From positions 1-49,960 of the forward strand of contig NZ_JQKJ01000027.1 of NCBI RefSeq assembly GCF_000745975.1: 49,960 bases of DNA, in the 5' to 3' direction. This document shows, piece by piece, positions 8,471-16,999 of the stretch. The stretch comes from Desulfobacter vibrioformis DSM 8776. Lineage in GTDB: Bacteria > Desulfobacterota > Desulfobacteria > Desulfobacterales > Desulfobacteraceae. Each line of letters opens with the position of its first letter. Within the stretch, counting starts at the first letter, position 1. Below the pieces are notes generated by a model that saw only the letters and a program-made list of their open reading frames with translations, did no database searches and was not told the origin of the DNA. The position numbers were made by a program, and so were the translations under genes.

Positions 8471-10366
8471 ATGAAATTTGACCATCCGCATATTCTGTTT
8501 TTTCTGTGGGGGCTTGTGCCCCTGGCAGGATTGCTGGTGTATGGAATTTTCCGGCATAAAAAAATTCTTGCCCGGTATGCTGGGGTTTCCATGCTTGACC
8601 ATATCCTGCCCGGATTCTCCCATGGCCCCAAATGGGCAAAAGCGGTTTTGGCCGTACTTGCCACAGGATTTGCCATTGTGGCCCTGGCAGGCCCCCTGGC
8701 CGGGTACCGCTGGGAAAAAACCACCCAGAAAGGGGTGGACATCATGATTGCTTTGGACTGCTCCCGCAGCATGCTGGCCCAGGATGTATCCCCCACACGG
8801 CTGACCCGGGCTAAACGGGAGATCATTGATCTGACCCGGCTGATGCATTCGGACCGGGCAGGACTTGTGGCCTTTTCCGGGGCTGCGGTGCTGCAATGCC
8901 CGTTAACCCTGGATTATAATGCATTCGGAATTTTCCTTGATGCCCTGGACCCTGATTATCTGCCGGTGGGGGGCACGGATTTGACCGCAGCCCTCGGGAC
9001 CTGTTACAACGGATTCGATCCTTCATCCACTGCAGGAAAAGCCATCATTCTCATCACCGACGGTGAAGATACAGCCGGTGATGACGCCGCCCTGACCCAG
9101 GTGGTGGAAAAATTTTCCAAGGAGAAAATCCGCATTTTCGCCATTGGGGTAGGGGACCCGGCCGGTGCCCCGATTCCGGCCAAGGGCGGGGGATTTAAAA
9201 AAGATGCCGCAGGCAATATCATTTTGTCAAAAGTGAACGAAACCATGCTTAAAAAAATTACTGCCATGACCCAGGGCCGGTATGTACGGTCCGTGGCCGG
9301 GGACATGGACCTTGAACAGATCTATTCCGGAGATATCCTGGGCACCATGGAGCGAAAGGCGCTGACCCAGGGCCGCAAAAAGGTCTGGGAGAAACGGTTC
9401 CAGTGGGCCTTGCTTCCCTGTGTACTGCTGTTGCTTGCTGAAGCTTGCTTTCCCCGGGGGCCCCGCCGGAAATCAGGCGTAAAAAACGGACGGTCACTGA
9501 TTTGCCTGGCCATTGCCATGGGTCTTATGACACCGGGTTTTGCCAGGGCCGGATTATGGACCTCCCCGGTAAAGCAGGGCATGCAGGCCTGGGACAACAA
9601 GCAGTTCCAGCAGGCAAAAAAGCATTTTATTGAGGCCCAGCTTGAAAACCCGGAAGACCCTCGTCTTTATTATAATATCGGTGCGGCTGCCTATGCAGCC
9701 GGCGAATATGACCTGGCTGAATCCAACTTTTCCCAGGCAATGAATGCAACGGACAGGGAACTTAAACACAATGCCCTGTATAACCTTGCCAACACCCGTT
9801 ACCGTCAAAATCATCTGGACAAGGCCATTGAGGATTACCAGACCCTGCTCAAGGAATTTCCCGATGATGCCCAGGCCAAAGAAAACCTTGAATTTGTAAA
9901 GAAAAAACTTGAGGCGCAAAAACAGCAGCAGCAAAATCAGCAGGATAACGACCGGAAAGATCAGGATAACCCGGATAAAGACAAGCAAAACAAGGATCAA
10001 GACCAGAACCAGCAGGGCAGCAAGGATCAAAAAAATCAGTCCCCCAAACAGGATCAGGATCATAACCAAAACCAGAAAAATCCGGACCAGAAAAATCAGG
10101 AAGATATAAATCGGCAGACTAACCCTGGAAAAAATAACCAGCCGCCCAATCAGCTCCCGGAGAACCAGGATCAGAAAAATCAGGATCTGTCAGCAAAGGA
10201 ATCCCAGGTCCAGGCAGGAAAAACCGGGCAAGGGCAGAAGGGACAGGATCACATGCAGCAGGTGCAGTCCAAAATGCTTGAAAACCGTCTCAACCGCCTG
10301 GAAGATAAACCCGGCATGGCCTTGATGCCCCAAACCGGAGTACAAAACAATGATAAAGACTGGTAA
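8471..10366 (+). CDS. batB: BatB VWA protein fused to BatC-like TPR and Q/N-rich tail
   Basis: A 631-residue protein joining two Bat functions. Residues 1-335 are BatB-like: two N-terminal membrane helices (9-26 and 56-75), a VWA domain with MIDAS DCSRS at 96-100 and ILITDGED, and a C-terminal helix near residue 315. A further helix near 340-360 leads into TPR repeats (about 365-475; KQFQQAKKHFIEAQ, GEYDLAESNFSQAM, NHLDKAIEDYQTLL). The last 150 residues are a low-complexity region dominated by Q, N, D and K, typical of BatC tails. AGGAG is 16 bases upstream, rather far. The 3' end overlaps the next gene by 17 bases. Confidence 0.9.
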   Translation: MKFDHPHILFFLWGLVPLAGLLVYGIFRHKKILARYAGVSMLDHILPGFSHGPKWAKAVLAVLATGFAIVALAGPLAGYRWEKTTQKGVDIMIALDCSRSMLAQDVSPTRLTRAKREIIDLTRLMHSDRAGLVAFSGAAVLQCPLTLDYNAFGIFLDALDPDYLPVGGTDLTAALGTCYNGFDPSSTAGKAIILITDGEDTAGDDAALTQVVEKFSKEKIRIFAIGVGDPAGAPIPAKGGGFKKDAAGNIILSKVNETMLKKITAMTQGRYVRSVAGDMDLEQIYSGDILGTMERKALTQGRKKVWEKRFQWALLPCVLLLLAEACFPRGPRRKSGVKNGRSLICLAIAMGLMTPGFARAGLWTSPVKQGMQAWDNKQFQQAKKHFIEAQLENPEDPRLYYNIGAAAYAAGEYDLAESNFSQAMNATDRELKHNALYNLANTRYRQNHLDKAIEDYQTLLKEFPDDAQAKENLEFVKKKLEAQKQQQQNQQDNDRKDQDNPDKDKQNKDQDQNQQGSKDQKNQSPKQDQDHNQNQKNPDQKNQEDINRQTNPGKNNQPPNQLPENQDQKNQDLSAKESQVQAGKTGQGQKGQDHMQQVQSKMLENRLNRLEDKPGMALMPQTGVQNNDKDW

Positions 10367-12938
10367 TCTCACTAGGATGATCCGAACCTATTATATGGCA
10401 GGCTGGGCAATTGCCGTGCTGCTTTTCTGCCTGCCCGGCACTGCCCTTGCCTTTACCGCCACGGCCCAGGTGGACCAGACCCGTATTACGCCCCGGGATG
10501 TTGTGTCATTGCAGGTGATTGTGGACAGCGGTGAGGCCCAGGTGGATACATCCTGCATAACCGGGTTCCAGGTGACTCCGGCCGGCACCCAGTCCAGCAG
10601 AAGCTATATCAACGGCACATGGAGCCATCAGGTCATATACCGGTACATGCTGGTCCCTTTAAAAACCGGTGTGCTGACCATTCCGCCCATCACCTGTGTC
10701 CGGGACGGCGAATCCGTATTGACCCGGGAGATTAAAATCCTGGTGTCGGAACCTTCAGTGCAGACCGATGATGACAAGGGCGATTTTTTTGCCCAAGCCT
10801 CCCTGGGCAGCGACGGGATCGTGCCGGGGCAGCAGACTGTGTATACCCTGAAACTGTGTGTGGCAAAACAGATCAAGGGCGCTTCCTTTGATCCTCCCCG
10901 GTTCGAAGGCCTTACCGCCAAGCAGCTGACGGACTGGTCCAAGTACTCCCGGACCATCAATGGCCGGACCTTTATGGTGAATGAGGCAAAATATCTGGTC
11001 CAGGCGGATGCACCCGGGCAGTTTACCATTCCTCCTGCTGTTTTTGTGGCCCAGGTGCCCATGCAGCGGGCCGGACAACGTGATCCGTTTAATTCCCTGT
11101 TCAATGATTCGTTTTTCCGTGATCCCTTTTTTGATACCACACCGGCAAAGCCTGTGCGTGTGGTATCCAATTCCGTGGACCTGACGGTTTCCCCGCTGCC
11201 GGAATATAAAGGCGATCAGCCCTTTTCAGGCCTTGTGGGAAAATTTTCCATGTCAAGTGCTTTGGACAAAACCACGGTTAAAACAGGCGAATCCGCCACA
11301 TTGACCGTTATTATTGAAGGTACGGGCAATATTATGGATGCGGCGTTGCCTGCCCTGAACCTGGATAGGGGCAGGTTCAAGGTGTATGAAGACACCCCGG
11401 CCCAGAATGTACAGGTCACTGAACAGGGTTTTGAGGGACATAAAGTGTTCAAGCAGGCCCTGGTCGCCTCTGTGCCGGGAAAGGCGGTTATTCCGGGGCT
11501 TTGTCTGGTATTCTTTGATACGGATTCAAAGACGTATAAAACCATCACCACAACCCCTTTAACCCTTGATGTCCAGCCGGGTGGCCCTGTGACTGTGGTG
11601 GACGGTGCACCTGCCGCAAATACGGGTCCAGGAACGCCAATGGCACCCAAGAACAAAAAATTCGAGGTTAAGCTGCAGAACAGAGATATTCTGGATATTA
11701 AAGAAGATATTGCAAGCATCCATTCACGGCCCTCTCTTTCCCTGTTCTGGTTTGCGTTTCTGGTCTGCCTGCCGGCTTTAGGATTTGGGGTGGCAAGCGC
11801 GGCCATACGCCTGGGCGCCAGGGAAAAGCCCCTGGAGGCGCAATACCTTGAAAAAGCATGGAATTATCTAAAAAAAGCCCGGAAAATATCTTCTGATGAT
11901 CCCGGTTTTCTGCCGGTTCTGTCTTCCGCGCTTACCTATGCTGTCCTGGCCCGGGGTGGCAAAGGAGGGGAAAGCCTGACCCGGGATGAGGTCCGGCAGA
12001 TTCTGTCCCACAGCGGCCGGAACCCGGAAACCGTAAACAAGGTCACCCAACTGATGGATACCATGGACGCGGCCCGTTTCGGGGGGAGACCCATGGATGC
12101 GGACACCGCCCGAACCTGCCTGGACCAGGTGGCAGCCCTGATCCGTACGCTTATGGTTGTGGCCTGTGTGGGTCTATCCCTTTTCATGTCCCGGGGCACG
12201 GGCATGGCTGCCCAGGAGCATGCCGGCGCCAACGCCCCAAAACAGGTGCTCGCCGTAAAAGACAAAGCCGGTGTGTTTGTGGATGCGGTGCGTGCATATA
12301 AGGCCGGGGATTATGCTGCTGCTGCCGCACAGTTTGAGTCCATTGCTGAAACCCGCGTGAATAATCCGGATCTTTTCTATAATACCGGTAATGCATATTT
12401 GAAAAGCAAGGATTTAGGCCGGGCCATCCTCTGGTATGAGCGGGCAAGAAAGCTTGCACCGTCAGACCCGGATTTGAAATTTAATCTGGATTATGCCCAA
12501 AGCCTTTTAAAAGATAAAAAAGAACCTGGGTTTTCCTTTTCCAGCATCCTCTATTTCTGGCAGGGCCTGGTTTCTTTGAAATGGCTGCAGTATGCCGCCA
12601 TTTTACTCTCTTTTGCGTTTTTTATCTGGGCAACGGTTCAAAAGGCAAAGGGCCGGCAGATTTTTTCAGGGACCGGCATTTTTATTTTTTTGCTTTTTGC
12701 CGGCACAACCCTGGCTGCGGGCCTTGAATACAACCGGATTAACTCGGATGTAACGGCTGTTATTCTTGCGGACCAGGCTGGTGTACGTTCCGGAACCATG
12801 GATAACGCCACCCTCTTGTTTGACCTGCATGCCGGTACCCGGGTTCGGGTGCTGGAGAAAAAAGATAGTTACATGAAAATCCGCTTTGCCAAAGATAAGG
12901 TGGGATGGGTGGCATGCAAAAATGCCGAAATAATATAG
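10350..12938 (+). CDS. batD: BatD oxygen-tolerance protein fused to BatE-like TPR/SH3 module
   Basis: An 862-residue protein. After a signal-anchor (about residues 12-35, ending ALAF) comes a long periplasmic BatD region (to about 460) with Ig-like repeats, for example the ITPRDVVSLQVIVD segment. A membrane helix near 470-490 and a cytosolic helical part follow, then a second helix near 600 and a BatE-like part: TPR segments (AGDYAAAAAQFESI, DLFYNTGNAYLKSKDLGRAILWYERA), two helices (about 735-750, 765-785) and a C-terminal bacterial SH3 domain (VRVLEKKDSYMKIRFAKDKVGWV). The ATG at 10350 has GGAG nine bases upstream; a second ATG at 10377 is less well placed. Last intact gene of the Bat operon. 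Confidence 0.88.
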   Translation: MIKTGNLTRMIRTYYMAGWAIAVLLFCLPGTALAFTATAQVDQTRITPRDVVSLQVIVDSGEAQVDTSCITGFQVTPAGTQSSRSYINGTWSHQVIYRYMLVPLKTGVLTIPPITCVRDGESVLTREIKILVSEPSVQTDDDKGDFFAQASLGSDGIVPGQQTVYTLKLCVAKQIKGASFDPPRFEGLTAKQLTDWSKYSRTINGRTFMVNEAKYLVQADAPGQFTIPPAVFVAQVPMQRAGQRDPFNSLFNDSFFRDPFFDTTPAKPVRVVSNSVDLTVSPLPEYKGDQPFSGLVGKFSMSSALDKTTVKTGESATLTVIIEGTGNIMDAALPALNLDRGRFKVYEDTPAQNVQVTEQGFEGHKVFKQALVASVPGKAVIPGLCLVFFDTDSKTYKTITTTPLTLDVQPGGPVTVVDGAPAANTGPGTPMAPKNKKFEVKLQNRDILDIKEDIASIHSRPSLSLFWFAFLVCLPALGFGVASAAIRLGAREKPLEAQYLEKAWNYLKKARKISSDDPGFLPVLSSALTYAVLARGGKGGESLTRDEVRQILSHSGRNPETVNKVTQLMDTMDAARFGGRPMDADTARTCLDQVAALIRTLMVVACVGLSLFMSRGTGMAAQEHAGANAPKQVLAVKDKAGVFVDAVRAYKAGDYAAAAAQFESIAETRVNNPDLFYNTGNAYLKSKDLGRAILWYERARKLAPSDPDLKFNLDYAQSLLKDKKEPGFSFSSILYFWQGLVSLKWLQYAAILLSFAFFIWATVQKAKGRQIFSGTGIFIFLLFAGTTLAAGLEYNRINSDVTAVILADQAGVRSGTMDNATLLFDLHAGTRVRVLEKKDSYMKIRFAKDKVGWVACKNAEII

Positions 12939-12948
12939 AAAGGATAAA

Positions 12949-13041
12949 ATGACTCAAAAAGTAATGGTTCCCCTGGCCCAGGGGATTGAGGAGATGGACT
13001 TGCCATTTAAGGCACTGGAGTTGAATCACTTTGGCAATTAA
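12949..13041 (+). pseudogene. DJ-1/PfpI family N-terminal relic
   Basis: A 30-codon frame with AAAGGA upstream begins MTQKVMVPLAQGIEEMD, matching the first beta strand and turn of DJ-1/ThiJ/PfpI proteins (KVLVPLAEGFEEIE). It then runs into 13 unrelated residues and a stop, so nearly all of the roughly 180-residue family domain is gone. It follows the Bat operon by ten bases and may have been its last gene. Short length keeps confidence moderate. The rest of 13042-13140 holds only a GC-rich imperfect hairpin (13096-13123) before gpsA. Confidence 0.5.
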
Positions 13042-13140
13042 TATATAAGTAGCTAACCTGATTTTAATAAATCAATAATTTAACTAATCAATCATCCGCC
13101 CGGACAAAATTTTACCGGGGCGGACAGGGACATACTGTCT

Positions 13141-14166
13141 ATGGATATCATGAATGCGAAAATCGGCGTTGTCGGGGCAGGAGCCTGGGGAACAGCACTT
13201 GCTAAAATGCTTGCGGATAAAGGGTTTACCCTGGATCATTGGGCCTTTGAACCCGAGGTAAAAGAAGAAATTACCCTTTACCGGGAAAACAGAAGTTTTT
13301 TGCCCGGGTTCAGTCTGCCCCCGGGGATTGTACCCACCAATGACATTGAAAAGGCAGTGTCAAAAAAAGATCTTGTACTCATGGTGGTCCCTTCCCATTG
13401 TATGCGCGCCGTGGCCACACAGATGAAGCCTTTTGTCTCCCCGGGCACCATTCTGGTCAGTGCTTCCAAGGGGATTGAAAATAAAACCCACATGACCATG
13501 ACCGATATTTTGTCCCAGATTCTTGATTTTCTGCCCGACCACAATTTCGGAGTGATCTCAGGCCCTAGTTTTGCCAAGGAAGTGGCTGCCGGAATACCAA
13601 CTGTGGTGGCTGCGGCTGCACTGAAAAAGGGGGTGGCCGAATATATTCAGAATCTGTTTTCCGGGCCCAATTTCAGGGTCTACGTTAACCATGATATTGT
13701 GGGCACACAGATCGGCGGGGCCATGAAAAATGTGATTGCCATTGCCGCAGGGGCCTGTGACGGAATGAATATGGGGTTTAATCCAAGGGCTGCCCTGATT
13801 ACCCGGGGCCTGACGGAAATGAACCGTTTGGGTACCCGCCTTGGCGCAGATCCCTTAACCCTTTCCGGGCTGGCCGGTGTGGGCGACCTGTTGCTGACAT
13901 GCACAGGGTTTCTCAGCAGAAATTACACGGTTGGCAAACAGATCGGGCAGGGCAAGTGCCTGGATGATATTATTTCGGAAATGCGCATGGTGGCCGAAGG
14001 TGTCAAGACCACCCGCTCCATTTATAACATGTCGAAAAAGCTCAATGTCGATCTGCCCATCTGTGCTGAAGTCTACTCAGTCCTGTTTGAGAACAGCCCT
14101 GTGGAAAGAACCGTAGATAGGCTGATGGGACGGTCCCTGAAACACGAGCTGGCAGGCGTGATCTGA
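13141..14166 (+). CDS. gpsA: NAD(P)H-dependent glycerol-3-phosphate dehydrogenase
   Basis: A 341-residue cytosolic enzyme that reduces dihydroxyacetone phosphate to sn-glycerol-3-phosphate for phospholipid synthesis. The Rossmann motif GAGAWGTA is at 12-19, the conserved SGPSFAKEVAAG segment at about 140-151, and the catalytic helix has KNVIAIAAGACDGM with the following ALITRGLTEM. Family length is normal. The ATG at 13141 has only a weak AGGG upstream; an in-frame ATG at 13150 is an alternative. Transcribed alone, and followed by a terminator at 14178. Confidence 0.95.
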   Translation: MDIMNAKIGVVGAGAWGTALAKMLADKGFTLDHWAFEPEVKEEITLYRENRSFLPGFSLPPGIVPTNDIEKAVSKKDLVLMVVPSHCMRAVATQMKPFVSPGTILVSASKGIENKTHMTMTDILSQILDFLPDHNFGVISGPSFAKEVAAGIPTVVAAAALKKGVAEYIQNLFSGPNFRVYVNHDIVGTQIGGAMKNVIAIAAGACDGMNMGFNPRAALITRGLTEMNRLGTRLGADPLTLSGLAGVGDLLLTCTGFLSRNYTVGKQIGQGKCLDDIISEMRMVAEGVKTTRSIYNMSKKLNVDLPICAEVYSVLFENSPVERTVDRLMGRSLKHELAGVI

Positions 14167-14177
14167 TTTATTTTCAT

Positions 14178-14202
14178 AGCTGACCGGCTGTCCCGGTCAG
14201 CT
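14178..14202 (+). terminator. Hairpin terminator after gpsA
   Basis: AGCTGACCGG (14178-14187) and its complement CCGGTCAGCT (14193-14202) enclose a five-base loop, followed by the short T-rich stretch TAATTT. It lies 11 bases after the gpsA stop codon. Confidence 0.65.
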
Positions 14203-14264
14203 TAATTTACAAGCGTTCCGGACAAGTCCGCATCACAAAAATATTCCCGTCTTCAAAAAAATAC

Positions 14265-14293
14265 TTGACATGATTATTTTTCGCTACTATTGT
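14265..14293 (+). promoter_or_regulatory. Sigma-70 type promoter of the flavodoxin gene
   Basis: A consensus TTGACA (14265-14270) is followed after 17 bases by TATTGT (14288-14293). The flavodoxin start codon is about 50 bases downstream, and the gpsA terminator lies just upstream, so this is an isolated transcription unit. Confidence 0.5.
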
Positions 14294-14342
14294 TAGTCAT
14301 GCCTAAAATTAAATGTTATAAATTATAAATTTGGGAGGGCTT

Positions 14343-14786
14343 ATGAGTACCGCATTGATTATTTACGGATCAACCACCGGAAATACCGAGTCTGTTGCCG
14401 ATACTATTTCAACAGATCTGTCCAAGGCTAATTACATAGTCAAAAAGATCAATGTGTCCGATGTTGATGTAGATATCCTTAATGAGGCGTTTGATTTGTA
14501 CCTGCTTGGCAGTTCCACCTGGGGAGATGATGACATCGAATTCCAGGAGGATTTTGCACCTTTTTATGAGAATATGAATGGGGACTTAAATTTATCAGGA
14601 AAGAGATTTGCCGTGTTCGGGTGCGGCGATTCATCCTATGAATATTTCTGCGGCGCTGTGGATGCCATTGAAGAACGCCTAGAAAAGCTGGGCGCCACCC
14701 TTGTATGTGAGTCTCTCAAAATTGACGGGGAACCCGAAGAATCCGAAATAAATGAATGGACACAGGATGTGATCAATGCCGCATAA
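14343..14786 (+). CDS. Flavodoxin
   Basis: A 147-residue short-chain flavodoxin, a cytosolic FMN-binding electron carrier that replaces ferredoxin in low-potential electron transfer. The phosphate-binding loop YGSTTGNTES is at residues 8-17, the 60s-loop aromatic region is SSTWGDDDIE, and the 90s loop is GCGDSSYEYFC. The ATG at 14343 follows GGGAGGG by four to five bases; an in-frame TTG at 14331 is less likely. It has its own promoter and overlaps the next small gene by 11 bases. Flavodoxin is often induced under iron limitation, but no Fur-box was identified here. Confidence 0.95.
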   Translation: MSTALIIYGSTTGNTESVADTISTDLSKANYIVKKINVSDVDVDILNEAFDLYLLGSSTWGDDDIEFQEDFAPFYENMNGDLNLSGKRFAVFGCGDSSYEYFCGAVDAIEERLEKLGATLVCESLKIDGEPEESEINEWTQDVINAA

Positions 14787-15123
14787 CCCCAAAAAATGTG
14801 TAAGATCCCTGTTCAAGGACATTGGTTCTTTGAACCGCACGGCCATGGCAGCCGGGAATGCCGGAGAATTTGACACGGCCTTTAAAAAGATGAACCAGGC
14901 CCTGGCGTTAACCCGTATGGTGAATAAAGACTGCCTGGTCGCAAAGCTTTTAAACAACCTGGGAAATTTATACACCCTGTCCGGGGAATGGGACAACGCG
15001 TTGCTGGCCTATGAACGGTCCATGTCCATTGTGACCGAGCATTACGGTATCCACAATATACTTTATAAAACCCTTCAGAAAAATTTGGTCTACCTTTTAA
15101 CACAGGATATCGCGGTCGCCTGA
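14776..15123 (+). CDS. Small TPR-type protein coupled to flavodoxin
   Basis: A 115-residue protein containing about two tetratricopeptide-like units: GEFDTAFKKMNQALAL near 36-51 and NNLGNLYTLSGEWDNALLAYERSMSI near 67-92. No signal peptide or membrane helix. Its start overlaps the 3' end of the flavodoxin gene by 11 bases and a strong terminator follows at 15145, so the two form one bicistronic unit. It may be a binding partner in the flavodoxin pathway; the function is unknown. A few residues before the first TPR (NPKKCVRSLFKDIGSLN) do not match any family I know. Confidence 0.8.
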   Translation: MPHNPKKCVRSLFKDIGSLNRTAMAAGNAGEFDTAFKKMNQALALTRMVNKDCLVAKLLNNLGNLYTLSGEWDNALLAYERSMSIVTEHYGIHNILYKTLQKNLVYLLTQDIAVA

Positions 15124-15144
15124 CAGCGGCATCCCTCTCTCCTG

Positions 15145-15172
15145 CTGCCGGGGCCTTTCCCGGCAGTTTTTT
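15145..15172 (+). terminator. Rho-independent terminator of the flavodoxin-TPR unit
   Basis: CTGCCGGG (15145-15152) pairs with CCCGGCAG (15159-15166) around a six-base loop, and six T residues follow directly (15167-15172). It lies 22 bases after the TPR gene and upstream of the convergent acyltransferase gene. Confidence 0.85.
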
Positions 15173-15239
15173 CAAGCCTATTTTAAGGGGTATAATAATT
15201 GTTACTGGGGTGTTTTTACAGGCGATTGCCTTGATCTGG

Positions 15240-16154
15240 TCAGGCCGATGACCTGTCCGTCGATTCGAAAAGAAGTATTTCCTCCAGCTTTTTGTCCTTT
15301 TCCTGCCAGGTCTGATTAAGCCATTCACAGAATTGTTGCTTAAACCCATCATTATTAAAGTAATCGCCGATCATCTGTTCTCCCACAGGGAATACATCCA
15401 CATCCACAATGATTTTTTTTGTCTTTCCTGAAATGTAATCCCAGAACGTTGGTATCCCGCCCGGATAGGCAATGGCGACATTGATAATATTGTTAAGGTA
15501 TTCGCCCATGGATCCCAGCACAAAGGCGATACCGCCTGCCCTGGGAAAAAGGAGCCGGTAAAAGGGTGATTTCTGGCGTTCATGTTTTTCAGGGGTGAAC
15601 CGGGTGCCTTCCACAAAATTCATCACCGACACCGGGGTATGCTTGAATTTTTCACATGCCTTACGGGTGCTTTCAAGATCCTTTCCCTTCAGGTGGGGGT
15701 TGGCGGCGAGAAATTTTTTTGAATACCGTTTCATGAACGGAAAGTCCAGTGCCCACCAGGCAAGCCCCAGAAAAGGTACCCAGATCAACTCTTTTTTCAA
15801 AAAAAACTTCAGCATGGGAATTTTGCGGTTAAAGATTTTCTGCAGCACCAGGATGTCCACCCAGGACTGATGGTTGGATATGACAAGATACCAGTCCTTT
15901 TTTTTCAGGCGGCTCAATCCTTTCACCTGCCAGTCTATCCTGTTGAACAGATCGCAATTCATGCCGTTGATACTGATCCACAGGGTTGCAAGCCAGATAA
16001 GGATTTTGTCCAGTAATACAATCACGCCTTTAAAGGGTAAAACAAATTTTAAAAGGGCGGTTAAAATCAAAGGGACAGTCAAACAAATCGTATTTATTAA
16101 ATATCCAACAAATGAAAGCACCCCCTTAACCGGGGAGGGAAGAAAATCCAGCAT
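15240..16154 (-). CDS. Lysophospholipid / 1-acylglycerol-3-phosphate acyltransferase, YihG-like
   Basis: A 304-residue membrane acyltransferase of the PlsC superfamily. Two hydrophobic N-terminal helices (about 10-35 and 43-62) precede the catalytic HX4D motif NHQSWVD (His95, Asp100). The acyl-acceptor binding motif EGTR is at 182-185, and FPRAGGIAFVLGSMG then VAIAYPGG supply the later conserved blocks. Overall arrangement and length (about 300) match the YihG/LCLAT branch, which has longer N-terminal membrane anchoring than PlsC itself. It transfers an acyl chain onto lysophosphatidic acid or another lysophospholipid at the inner membrane. Transcribed alone on the minus strand. Confidence 0.9.
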   Translation of the reverse strand: MLDFLPSPVKGVLSFVGYLINTICLTVPLILTALLKFVLPFKGVIVLLDKILIWLATLWISINGMNCDLFNRIDWQVKGLSRLKKKDWYLVISNHQSWVDILVLQKIFNRKIPMLKFFLKKELIWVPFLGLAWWALDFPFMKRYSKKFLAANPHLKGKDLESTRKACEKFKHTPVSVMNFVEGTRFTPEKHERQKSPFYRLLFPRAGGIAFVLGSMGEYLNNIINVAIAYPGGIPTFWDYISGKTKKIIVDVDVFPVGEQMIGDYFNNDGFKQQFCEWLNQTWQEKDKKLEEILLFESTDRSSA

Positions 16155-16270
16155 GAATGATGGGTCCTTTTTATAAAATTTTTGTGTAACGTTGCGCTAA
16201 ATATTTTTTTATGGTCATTCATAATGTTTTTCCCGGCGTCAGGTCAATCATTCTTTCAAAAACCAAAAGT

Positions 16271-16999
16271 CTAAAGGAGAAGCTTGCGAAGTTGAGGTGT
16301 GATACGGCGGCTGGCGATGCAGGGTTCAGCCAGGCCTGTCAGGTAAAGTTTAAGCCGTTGGCCGGATACGGACTCAAATGCATTAATATAATTAACATTA
16401 ACGATCATCCCGCGGTGAATGCGCATAAACTGATCCTGTGGAAGTAACTTTTCCCACTGGCGAAGGCTTCGCCAAACCATGCCTGAAATGCCGTCTGTGG
16501 CGTGCAACACGGTAAAATCTCCGCTCGCTTTAATCAGGCACAATTTTTTCAAGGCAAGCCAACAACGCCGTTTTCCATTTTGAACAAAGATAACGTCCTC
16601 CAGACTAAGGTCTTGGGCCAACGTTAAACGCGGCTGCAGCTTTTGCTGCTTGCGGCGTCTGCGTATGCTTTGGGCCAAACGGTCCTTGGCCACGGGCTTG
16701 AGCAGATAGTCCAGCGCATTGACCTCAAACGCCCGGATGGCATATTGGTTGAATGCCGTGACAAATACCACGGCTGTTTTTGAGTCCAGCCTGGGCACCA
16801 GGTCAAAGCCGCTTTCACCATATAATTCTATATCCAGGAAGACCAGATCGGCCCGGGTATCATTGATCAACCGTTCCGCCTCATCCACTGACCCGGCCTC
16901 GCCGCAAATCCTGATATCTGAAAAATCCAGAAGCATGCGTCTTAAAGCCTGTCTGGCAATGGGTTCATCATCCACTATAACCACGCGCAGACCAGTCAT
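16271..16999 (-). CDS. LytTR-family response regulator
   Basis: A 242-residue DNA-binding response regulator. The receiver domain carries the acidic pair DDE (10-12), the phospho-acceptor Asp56 in LVFLDIELYG, a Thr in FVTAFNQYA and the Lys of LLKPVAKDR. The C-terminal half (about 140-242) is a LytTR domain, with IKASGDFTVLH, FMRIHRGMIVNVNYI and VSGQRLKLYL as the usual core blocks. The ATG at 16999 overlaps the stop of the kinase gene (ATGA), so the pair is translationally coupled; the frame extends further upstream, but those residues overlap the kinase gene in a different frame and are not family-like. LytTR proteins bind direct repeats, often upstream of surface, competence or toxin genes. 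Confidence 0.93.
   Translation of the reverse strand: MTGLRVVIVDDEPIARQALRRMLLDFSDIRICGEAGSVDEAERLINDTRADLVFLDIELYGESGFDLVPRLDSKTAVVFVTAFNQYAIRAFEVNALDYLLKPVAKDRLAQSIRRRRKQQKLQPRLTLAQDLSLEDVIFVQNGKRRCWLALKKLCLIKASGDFTVLHATDGISGMVWRSLRQWEKLLPQDQFMRIHRGMIVNVNYINAFESVSGQRLKLYLTGLAEPCIASRRITPQLRKLLL

Noticed and set aside
9554-10069. 171-residue minus-strand frame opposite the BatB tail
   Set aside because: It is hydrophobic only because it is the antisense of a Q/N/D/K-rich coding region; BatB on the plus strand has clear domain evidence.
16270-16271. CRISPR arrays, tRNA or rRNA genes anywhere in the window
   Set aside because: No regularly spaced repeats, and no T-loop or anticodon-arm patterns were recognised in the intergenic regions by eye. 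A tRNAscan or Infernal run would be decisive.
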